The position numbers and the translations under genes are program-made. A stretch of DNA of 28,855 nucleotides from Seminavis robusta (Eukaryota > Bacillariophyta > Bacillariophyceae > Naviculales > Naviculaceae): the NCBI GenBank assembly GCA_903772945.1, contig CAICTM010001456.1, positions 1 through 28,855 of the forward strand, written 5' to 3'. The notes beneath the pieces are model-generated. The model saw only the letters and a list, made by a program, of their open reading frames with translations. It did not search any database and had not been told where the DNA came from. This document shows positions 18,807 to 27,800 of the stretch, one piece after another (positions within the stretch are counted from its first letter, which is position 1; each line of letters starts with the position of its first letter).

Positions 18807-20460
18807 ATGGCGGAAAACACTCCCTCTCCAACCAATAATGCGTCCTCTTCAGCAGACGGTGGGGCTGATCAAAACACAAACACAAACAACAACAGCAATG
18901 TCCGTACTGCCGTCAACAACAAAATGGCGGCTCAGACCGCACAGCTGAACAAAATGCGAGATGCCAATGGCAAATACAAGAATCTACTCAAAATGGCCAA
19001 GGAGCGCATCCAACAGCAAGAGGAAGAGTTGGAGCAGTTAAAGCGTAAGTAACCATGACAAAAAATTTGACTGTAATGTTGTCTGGAGAAATCCAACCCT
19101 TTTTTCTCCATGTATGTGTGGACAGGCGAAGTAGAGGCAGCCAAAGAGAACCCTTTGGGTGGTGTGGACACGGCATCGTCCTCTGGAACACCTGCCATTA
19201 CCATGGACGATGGAGATTTGGGAGGTGATGCAGAAAGCAGTGCCTCTATTGTATGTGTGTTACAGCGTGTCAAAGCCCAGCAAGCGAGAAATGGCGGCGA
19301 GGAAATCTGGGCACTGGTAGAATTCGAAGAAGTCATGCCCGACAACCTAGTAGCAGAGGCAGCCACAATGCCACCCAACCGATATCGAAAATGGAAACGA
19401 TTTGAAGCAGAAACGGAATTAGAAGACTTTATTCGGAGGGATACTGGAGAACCCCTTACTCTGCCACCCTATTCCTTGGCACCCGAGCAATCCGCTAGAA
19501 TCCAAGAGGAAGCCAAGAAGGAAGTGTCACAGGTCATGGAGGAATTTAGGAGGTTTCGAGTTCGATCCGAACTCTCCAGGAAACAACAGGATGCTCACAT
19601 CAAAGAGTTACAAAGTAATCATGTTCAGACAGCACAGCGTCGCATCGAAGGACAAGATTTGGTAAGTGTTTGCTACAATTTACACAACCTAGCCACAGAG
19701 AGATGGCCGTGGTTGGATGGCATCACCAACTCAAAAGTATATATGTATGTATGCATTGCAATAATAATATACACAGGACCAGCAATTGGAGCAGGCTCGT
19801 TCAGAGAGAGGGGAACTGAACAAACTCAAGGCTGAAATGGCCGAAAATGAGGCAAATTGGAAAGAAGCCTACGATGTGCTCCTGGCCGAAAACAATGCGT
19901 TGAAGAGTTCGGGTTCCGAAGCCCTCTTGGCGGCTCAATGGAGGCAACGATATGAGACTTGCCTAGAGGAAAAAGAAACCGCAAAAGCACAGCTACAAAC
20001 CGCATTGCACAAACAAACCCAAGAATTGGAGGAACGGGGAAAGGCGGACGCGGGCAAGTATGAAATGAAGTATCGAGACCTGAAAGAATCATTTCGACTC
20101 TATCGAAAAAAGGCCAAGGAAATCTTTGAATCGCAACAAAATGGTGATGTGTCGGTAAGTCTCATGCATGTGGTGTTTGATGACAAACATTTTGTTCGGC
20201 AGACTGCATGCCTGATTGGATTCGATTCCACACTCACGCTGCTTTCCATCTTGGCGCAACAGGCCCAACTGAAGACTCTGACAGATCGTGGGTCTGAGGA
20301 GTCCAAGCTGAATTACTTGAAGAATCTCATGGTAAATTACCTCTCTTCGGACCCAACTGTGCGAGATCACATGGAAGGTGCCATTGGCACTGTACTGCAA
20401 TTCACTCCTGATGATCTTGATAGAATTCAGAAAAAGAAAACAGCAGAGAGCTGGTTCTGA
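18807..20460 (+). CDS. GRIP-domain golgin-like coiled-coil protein, 449 aa, four exons
   Basis: The exons are 18807-19044, 19126-19661, 19777-20154 and 20263-20460. All three donors are GTAAGT; the acceptors end GGACAG, ACACAG and CAACAG. The joined frame is 1350 nt. The N-terminus is Asn/Ser-rich; residues about 40-85, 190-260 and 265-385 are Glu/Lys/Gln-rich coiled coils. The C-terminal 50 residues (LNYLKNLMVNYL ... VLQFTPDDLDRI) match the GRIP domain, including the Tyr of the YLKN core that binds Arl1-GTP in other eukaryotes. GRIP golgins tether vesicles at the trans-Golgi network, and that is the likely role. At 449 residues it is short for a golgin. Intron 3 (108 nt) is a multiple of three with no stop, so retained transcripts would stay in frame. 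The start is ATG in ACCATGG. Confidence 0.88.
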
Positions 20461-20649
20461 GTGAAGCATTTGGTGGGGCAGCAGCATTCGAGGTTAGACA
20501 GGAACGACGAACGAGTTCGTACAATTCGAGCCATAGAAATACTCCAGCATCGGTCTATTCGTTATAGAAAATTGCCATCAATGGGGAATACGAACTTTCC
20601 CGCCTACACGAAACTTGAGCACACAAGACTGTAGCTACCGGTACCCAGT

Positions 20650-20664
20650 TAGATAGATAGATAG
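20650..20664. repeat. TAGA microsatellite
   Basis: Almost four perfect TAGA units in an intergenic spacer. Confidence 0.9.
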
Positions 20665-21003
20665 CAATTCCAATGGCAGTGACTCACGACCAAGCTGTCG
20701 GCGCCTTTTTGTTGGGGTACACTTAGTCCATGGTTGCACTGCCAGTGTTACGTACCGGTATCATGGTTCTGACTTCGTGCCTCGTCCATGGGCGAATTCA
20801 CCACTTTCAATGGCCCTTGTCCAGCCACTCAACTCGTTTTTGCTTAAGCCTGGCCCATGCTGGTTCGCTATGGCTACTAGCTAGCTAGCACAGCCAGCCC
20901 GTACCGGTATCCTTAGATATCTTCCATACTAGTACGCTAGACTCCCCTTCAGCATGTACCTGTGTTCAAAAGCTTCAGTGATCTTTGGATGAGAGGGCTG
21001 CTT

Positions 21004-21062
21004 CCGGAACAACTGTATAGGACCAAGTTGTGGCTCGAGAGATCAAATCTCCCGAGTTCCGG
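21004..21062. other. Compact cloverleaf-like inverted-repeat structure
   Basis: CCGGAAC (21004-21010) pairs perfectly with GTTCCGG (21056-21062). Inside it, AACT (21011-21014) pairs with AGTT (21026-21029), and CTCGAGAGAT (21034-21043) pairs with ATCTCCCGAG (21047-21056) with one mismatch and a CAA loop. The whole folds as a three-way junction of 59 nt. It is too short for a nuclear tRNA and has no anticodon arm that I can place. It could be a non-coding RNA, a 3'UTR element, or chance. Confidence 0.35.
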
Positions 21063-21284
21063 TAGGACGACGCAAGATGCGACCACCACAGGCGAAAGTT
21101 GATTAGGTTCCTTTTTTGAAATCGTACTACATTTTGTTATGAAATTGTGCTACACGATTGCTGAATGCTTGATGATGTTACTGAAATGTTGCTTGTTGTT
21201 GCTGTGCTCCTCCAAGTTGGTTGGTTGCGGAAAGAAGCTTGCCTTTCGTTTCCAGTTTCTTTCTTGGGTGGATGGGATGTTTTT

Positions 21285-23108
21285 TTATTTCATGATATTT
21301 CTCGCGGATGTCGGTTTGTTGGATTTGAGGAGTAGCGAATTTTTGGCTGCCTTGGCCGCCTGATGCGTTTGTTGCATCTTTTTCGCCTTGGCTTGCAGCT
21401 GTCGAACGCTCTTGGGAGACGGCGAAACGCCCTCGTCGTCGTCATCATCATCGTTATCGTCGTAAATGTCGGCAATAACAGTACAATCGTCAATGTCCAC
21501 AAACATGATATCGTGCAACGCTTCGGTCGGTTCCGACTTGCACCTGCCGAGTCCTCGACGCAACGACCCCTTGGTCATGGCCGATTTGCGCCTTGACATC
21601 ATTCCACTCCGACTGTTGCTGATACATTCCTCGTTATGATTGTGATTATTGTTGTTGTTGTTATTGCTCTCGTCATCGATACTTCCCCCACCACCCGACG
21701 ATTCCATAGTGCGTTCACTGGCATAACGACGAATCCGAGATCGTGCGGTTGTGACCTTGTTGCGATCTCTTCGTGAGGGTGCCAATTTTGTGTGAGCATG
21801 ATGATTATTGTCGCTCGTGTCTTGATGTTGTTGTTCGGACGACGATCCCGAAGTTTCCGTGGAGAGCGTCTTGTTGGATGTCTTTTGGTCGTCCACCAAC
21901 AACTGTCGCTTGCTGTTGTTCTTGATGCGGATGGAAGAAGACCGCCGTGCACCCTCGATGGACCCGTTGCGATTCAGTCGATGCTTTCCCCGGACGCTGC
22001 GCCGACTGGTGGGTGTCAACGCCGCTTCGGCCAATGCCGCCGCCAATTCGGCTTCTGTTTCTTCTGCGGCCAGTTGTTCGGCAGCGGCATGTTTGCGACT
22101 GGTGCGACGATCCGTCATGCTGGCCCGTCGTTGGGCAATGGACGTGCGACGGCCCTTGGGTTCGGGCGTCCGTCCAGGGAGACTGCGATGAGCCGTCGAT
22201 TGATGGGACTGGTTGGCCGAAGAGCAGTCCATCATGGGTGTGTCCTTGTTGGAGATGGACAATCGACGGCGGTTGGGATTGGCCAACGTATCGGCAGCCG
22301 CTTCAATGCCGCGTCGCCTACTAGATTCTTGTCGTTCGAGTGGTTTATCCAGTGGTGCGCCGCTGCCACGACGTTCGAGTGTTCCACCACTGCCACGGCG
22401 TCTGCTGCTGCGCAACGATTTGTCGTGGTTTTCTTTGGATTTTGATTTGGAAGAGGAGGATTCTTTGGACTTCGATGATTTGCTACGGCTTTTTCTTTCG
22501 TCTTTTTGGCTGGATTTTTTGGTGCGTTGTTTCTTCTTGTCCTTGCTGGAGGATGACAGTACAGCGGGCTTGGTTGACACGGTCAAGGAGGCGAAAAAAT
22601 CCTCCACGTCTTCGACGTCATCGTCCGTGGGCATGGGCATGAGCGTGGGAGGTTTTTGTGGCTGTTCGGGCTCTCCTCTGTTGTGTTTTGACGACTTTCG
22701 TTGCTTAGTACTGCTCCTGGAATTGCTGCGACTTCGGCTTCCACTGCGACTGCGGCTACTGTGACGACTGCTGCGACGACTGCCACTCTTGCTGGAAGAC
22801 CGCGAGAGTGATCCACGAGAGGAAACACGATGTACCGGCTGATTCGGATCTACGACGACCAAGCCACTGTGGGCGAGATTGGCCGCCGAACTGCCTGCGC
22901 TGTGGTTCTGGTTGTTGTTGCTGTTTCCCCCGGTTCCCAACATGGCGTCAAAGCTGAGGACATCCGTGTGAATGGACGCATCCTGCATGGGAGCTTGAAA
23001 ACCCATGGGAGCGCCATGAGGCATGGGAACCCCTGGCATGGGCACCCCTGGCATGGGAGCGCCTGGCATGGGAGTCCCGGTATTTTGCATGACCATCATC
23101 ATCATCAT
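21285..23108 (-). CDS. Arg/Ser-rich disordered protein, 607-aa frame (probably the 3' part of a longer gene)
   Basis: The frame runs from ATG 23108 to TAA 21285. It starts with five Met and MPGxPMPG repeats, then an RS/SR-type tract (about residues 94-145: SRSGSRSRSNSRSS), an acidic FF segment (DVEDVEDFFASL), Lys/Ser runs, and about nine basophilic-kinase consensus sites RRxS between residues 238 and 508 (RRGS twice, RRLS, RRTS, RRAS, RRTS, RRSS, RRKS). A poly-Asn stretch, an Asp run and a basic C-terminus follow. RS tracts suggest nuclear or RNA-processing association (inference). The frame stays open upstream of this ATG for about 40 codons with natural-looking sequence (...ARQFTTQILQQQQQI), and the frame at 23105-23599 overlaps it by four bases. 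I therefore think both are parts of one gene broken by a frameshift or an unrecognised intron. Confidence 0.72.
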   Translation of the reverse strand: MMMMMVMQNTGTPMPGAPMPGVPMPGVPMPHGAPMGFQAPMQDASIHTDVLSFDAMLGTGGNSNNNQNHSAGSSAANLAHSGLVVVDPNQPVHRVSSRGSLSRSSSKSGSRRSSRHSSRSRSGSRSRSNSRSSTKQRKSSKHNRGEPEQPQKPPTLMPMPTDDDVEDVEDFFASLTVSTKPAVLSSSSKDKKKQRTKKSSQKDERKSRSKSSKSKESSSSKSKSKENHDKSLRSSRRRGSGGTLERRGSGAPLDKPLERQESSRRRGIEAAADTLANPNRRRLSISNKDTPMMDCSSANQSHQSTAHRSLPGRTPEPKGRRTSIAQRRASMTDRRTSRKHAAAEQLAAEETEAELAAALAEAALTPTSRRSVRGKHRLNRNGSIEGARRSSSIRIKNNSKRQLLVDDQKTSNKTLSTETSGSSSEQQHQDTSDNNHHAHTKLAPSRRDRNKVTTARSRIRRYASERTMESSGGGGSIDDESNNNNNNNHNHNEECISNSRSGMMSRRKSAMTKGSLRRGLGRCKSEPTEALHDIMFVDIDDCTVIADIYDDNDDDDDDEGVSPSPKSVRQLQAKAKKMQQTHQAAKAAKNSLLLKSNKPTSARNIMK

Positions 23109-23599
23109 GATCTGTTGTTGCTGCTGCAGTATTTGTGTTGTAAACTGGCGTGCGTGTGATTGGAATTGCCATCCTCCATGGTGAGAGGGTCCTCTGCGCT
23201 CTCGGAAGCCTCTCCATCAGTCACGAAACTGTCCGAAAAGCAGTTGGGGTTGTTTCCAGAAGAAGTGCCCGCAAAGTATTGTTGTCCCATCATGAACGTC
23301 CCCTGATGCTCTTCCATTGATCCCTCGGACGAACAGGAATACGATTCATCATCGTCTTCTTCCTCCTCCTCCTCCTCCTCATCGTGATCGTCCTCATCCT
23401 CATCAGAATCGCACTCAGAGCCGCCAGAGCCAGAATCTACCGAAGCGCCATCGTCTGATTCGTCGTCATCGTAAAAGGAAGCATCGTCGCCCTGTAGTAG
23501 AGCACCAGAAGAGCCCTTGGTAGAACCCGTCCTCTGACGCTCCAAGTCATCCTTGTGCATCGAGGGAGCCACTACAAAGTTCATAGATAGCGCTTCCAT
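23105..23599 (-). CDS. Acidic protein frame, 164 aa (probably the N-terminal part of the same gene)
   Basis: ATG at 23599 opens a frame with MEALSMNFVV, a Ser/Gly/Asp-rich stretch, a strongly acidic run (Glu8-Asp3 near residue 76) and a TGA at 23107-23105 that overlaps the next ATG as ATGA. Overlapping stop/start pairs are not a normal way to make two proteins in a diatom nucleus. The downstream frame is open for about 40 codons before its ATG, so a joined protein of about 770 residues is likely. No clear GT-AG intron with a good pyrimidine tract was found at the junction. It is about as convincing as its neighbour on composition alone. Confidence 0.6.
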   Translation of the reverse strand: MEALSMNFVVAPSMHKDDLERQRTGSTKGSSGALLQGDDASFYDDDESDDGASVDSGSGGSECDSDEDEDDHDEEEEEEEEDDDESYSCSSEGSMEEHQGTFMMGQQYFAGTSSGNNPNCFSDSFVTDGEASESAEDPLTMEDGNSNHTHASLQHKYCSSNNRS

Positions 23600-24888
23600 T
23601 TTCTCTCTTGATCTTGATCTCTCTATCTATCTTCTAATGGCCAGCTAGCTTGCTAGTAGTAGAGCTTGTCTCTATGCTTCCCTGTTGGAGTTAGTCTGAT
23701 ATGTTCCTGAAAAGTAATAGACCACGTTTACAGGCAGCACCTTCCCTGTTGTTGACCTCTTGACCTCTTGATCCACTCGATGTCTCGTTGGAAAGCTCGA
23801 TCGCGCTTCCAAGCTTCCGAGGTCCGAGGCCATTGGATGTAAACTTATTGGAACATGCCAATTAGTGTCGCGGTTACTCTCTTTAAATAAGCTTAAATGT
23901 CCCTTTATATAAATCTACAATGAAGGAAAAGACTTATTAAGTCACAGGAATTTTGGAAGATTTAAAGCATTCCTCAAACCCAAGACCCATTGTTTTCACT
24001 GGTCAAGGTTCACCCTCATAAGAAATCCACAGAAAGCCTTGAAGGGATGAGGTAGATGGAGTAAACAGCTAGTAAACCCAATTTTTCATATAAAACTTCA
24101 TTGCAATCATGGCTTTACTAGTATTCTCATAGTTACCTTAGCTACCCTGCTCAATCAATCTTCCTTGAGTCACAGTCAAACCAAAAAAGTCCCACCAACT
24201 TTGTTGTTGAGGAAGGCTGCCTTTTTACAGGACTGAGTACATGCACTTACTTGTGTACTAGCTCACGGCTTTCGGTACAGTACTCAAGAGAGCGGCAAGG
24301 TTGCTATTGGAACCCTTGGAACCCAAAAGAGACGGGATTTTTGGGCAATGCCAAGCGTCTGAGACTGCGTCTCATCACAACATCGGCAAGCCAGTGCAAA
24401 ACAATAGTCGATCCGAATCAATGTCACTTGGGAGAGGCCCAATTGGTACCAGCTACTAGCTATTAGCCAGCATGGAAGCACGGATAGCTGATACCATGAG
24501 ACAAAGCTATAGCTTGTCCTTCGCAGCTGATTGAGGAACTCTTGTTCTTGGTATGAACACATTGCCCTTCCACTTCCCCGTGATGGTCCGGTCCACAGTC
24601 TGGCCAAGAACACCTTTCTGGCTACTAGTACCTGGTGCGAGTACATTCGCAAACACAGATGAAGGTGGTGGCGTGGTGTCATATCCGGATACCCTGACCT
24701 GGAACCAAAACCTCTGCTCCACCCCACATGCCAGCCATCACTACCGTACTACATGTAGTATGATGCAGCTATGCGCCATTCACCAAATACTAGTTCAGAT
24801 CCTTATTAGTTTTTACACACCATGCCAACAAAATAGTACAGTCTTGATTGACCCACCTAACGATGTAGCAGTTGACTTCCCTGCCCGA
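23600..24888. other. Intergenic region, partly AT-rich
   Basis: About 1.3 kb containing the promoter side of the acidic gene (minus, start 23599) and the 3' flank of the SDACDSVVLSK-repeat gene. The part from about 23870 to 24130 is AT-rich. Minus-strand frames at 24284-24727 and 24507-24722 look partly protein-like but have no supporting start, family or splice evidence. No RNA gene was seen. Confidence 0.5.
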
Positions 24889-27800
24889 TTAGTACGACGT
24901 CGACCAGCGATCTAGCCTTTGTGATCTGGTCAAGTGGTCTTCCTCGGCGTTTTCGCCACCAGACGTAAAGTGCTCCCAGGGTGACGGGCCATGAGTTGGA
25001 ACGGACTGATGCAGGAAATTCAGATCCATTGATGCATCCAGGTTGGAAGTGCTGGTCCATGGCTTGAGTCTTCTAGCCGAACGTTGGCGTTTCTGTTGGG
25101 CGCTCTTCTGGGCACTCTTCTTCTTGCGGACAAACGTTAGCTCTACGCTGTCGCTCGACTTGACGAGTTGCAACTTTCCTCGCTCAGGAAGTTCGCCCAC
25201 GACAGACTCTGAGTTGTCGAGTGATTCCAGGGTCGCACGAGAGTGGCCCGTACTCGTCCCATACGAGTGTCGACGAGTCACTTTCCTTTCATCGTTGTTG
25301 TTGCCATTGTTCTTGTAGAGCCAGAGGTCATTTCGTCGGTGTGCGCTGCTGCCTGGCTGCATGGAATGGTACCGGCGGATAGGGCTAGGAGCACCTTCTC
25401 CGTGATCCTCTAAACTGCCGTCCACAGAAACGATTTCGTCATCTTCGTCCAGGTTCGCGGATCTGGTTTGATCGGTCCCTGTCAATGGCGGGGCGGCATT
25501 GGAAAAATGAGATTGGTACGAAAGCGTCTTTTTCGGCTTTTGCGGAGACAAGTCCAATGCGCTCAGGTTTGCCTTATTGCCAGAATAAGAAGAAGCTTTG
25601 TTGTAGGAGCTTAGAACATCCAGTGACCTGCGTCGAATGCTGCCGTCTTTGTCCCCAGCTCCCGAATCATCTTTCAACAGCGTGCTCGTGTTCATCATCA
25701 AATCGTCCATCGCATATGCATTCGTGATTGCCTGGCCCTTGCGTTCTTCCAATGCACGGAATTTGCCACTGGCATTCAAAAGGCTGTTGGAAGTGTGCCC
25801 CTTCCGTGTGGGTTCCAGCACATACGAAGAAGCCACAGACCCCCCTTCGTCCACTTCTCTCGTTTCTACCGAGTAAAGCGATGGAAGCACTGTATCATTG
25901 TCATACTCCTCTGCTTGAATGCTCTTCATCAGTGGCTTCTTCTGAAGTGCTTTGGAGAGGACGACACTGTCGCAAGCATCAGACAAACCCTTCTTGTTTC
26001 TCTGTTTGGGACTCTTTGCGGCAAAATGCTGCTTCAGCCTTGTATTCTTGGGCAGCTCAGAGACCACACTCTCATCACCCTCGTCCTCACCAGAATCCTC
26101 AGTATCACTTGGTTGAACGCTGTACAGAGATGGCAACACGGTGTCGTTGTCTTGTTCAGCTGGATGGAGAGTTCGTGTGAGTGGTTTAGTCTTCAGATGC
26201 TGATTCAGCCTTGTATTCTTGGGCAGCTCAGAGACCACACTCTCATCACCCTCGTCCTCATCAGAATCATCCGTATCACTTGGTTGAACACTGTAGAGAG
26301 AAGGCAGCACTGTATCATTGTCTTGTTCATCTGGATGGAGAGTCCGTGTGAGTGGTTTAGTCTTCAGGGCTTTTGAGAGCACAACACTGTCACAAGCATC
26401 CGACAACCCCTTCTTGTTTCTGTGTTTGGCGCTCTTTGCTGCAAAATGCTGCTTGAGCCTTGCATTTTTTGGCAACTCAGAGACCATACTCTCGTCGCTT
26501 TCATCGTCGTCCTCATCATCGGGGTCACTTTGTTGGATGCTGTAAAGAGAAGGTAGCACTGTGTCATTGTCAATCTCGTCTGGTTGAAAAGCCCTCCCCA
26601 ATGGCTTGTTCTTCAGCGCCTTTGACAAGACAACGCTGTCGCAGGCATCTGACAGCCCCTTCTTCCTGAACTTTCCTGTGCTGGTGGCAGATATGTGCTG
26701 AGAGATGGAAGAGGCCGTTGGCAACTCGGTAAGAACAGAATTCTCCTCGTCTTCCTCTTCGTCCTCAGTACCACTCGGTTGGACACTATAAAGAGATGGC
26801 AACACAGTATCATTGTCAGGTTCATCTCGCTGCATTACTCTGCCCAGAGGCCTATTTTGAAGTGTTTTGGAAAGGACTACACTGTCACATGCATCTGAGA
26901 GCACTTTCTTGCTTTTTTTAGGACTCGTACTGGACAAGTGCTGAGATATTGTTGTGCTTTCAGTAGCTGTTGTTCTTGTACGCTCTTCTGCTAGTGACTC
27001 AGTCGAAACCGTACCAGCTTGACTTTCTTGGATGCTGTACAATGATGGCAGCACCGTGTCATTGTCTACATCATCAGGTTGCAGACTCTTCGACAATGGC
27101 TTCTTTTGAAGGGCTTTGGAGAGGACAACACTGTCACAGGCATCCGATATTCCTTTTCGCTGACTGCGGGGACTCTTGGCTGCAAGATGCTGGGAAATCG
27201 TTGTCGCCGTGGGCAACTCAGACACCACAGAATCCTCCTCAACTTCATTTTGCTGGATGCTGTGCAGTGATGGTAGAGCTGTCTGGTTGTCTGTATCATC
27301 AACTTCACTGCTATGGAGTGAAGGAACAACCTTGAGTGCTTTGGATAACACTACACTGTCACAAGCATCTGAGAGAGACTTCTTGCTCTTCGTCGTTGAA
27401 GCAAAATGCTGGGTGATAGCAGACCCCTGCTTGGGAAGCTCATTATTCGCTGAATCTTCCTCCCCGCTTTCGCTTCGCGTCAAAAGAGTTTCATCGTCGG
27501 TGTCAACGCTGCGTTCGGCTGCAAAACTGTTCAAGGTTGTCTTGTAAGGAATGTCGGTTGCGTCAATCAAGCTGGCTGAAGCGGATAAGTGTTGGACGAT
27601 CGTAGTGACCGAGGGCAACTGAGCGGCTTCTATTTCGCTCTCAGCCTGCGTAAGGACCATATCGCTCAAGTCCAAATCGGCTTCACTCGCGTCATCATTG
27701 GACGCAGCAGGAGAAATCAGTTTTTGGCGTTCGGCGTCGACATCTGAATCTCTCGACGCAGCTCCGCGAGGCGACAAAATATTGCCGTCGTTTCCCGGCG

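Larger units (their letters stand above)
20461..21284. other. Convergent intergenic region
   Basis: About 820 bp between the golgin (plus) and the Arg/Ser-rich gene (minus). It contains a TAGA microsatellite (20650-20664), three TACCGGTA palindromes (20636, 20753, 20902) and overlapping CTAGCTAG sites at 20877-20888. A compact potential RNA fold lies at 21004-21062 (listed separately). No gene was seen. Confidence 0.6.

Noticed and set aside
21004..21062. A tRNA gene
   Set aside because: The outer stem and one hairpin resemble acceptor and T arms, but at 59 nt there is no room for D and anticodon arms and the T-loop consensus is incomplete.
24284..24727. Minus-strand frames of 147 and 71 codons
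   Set aside because: Parts look protein-like, but the two frames overlap each other and an open plus-strand frame, with no splice or family evidence.
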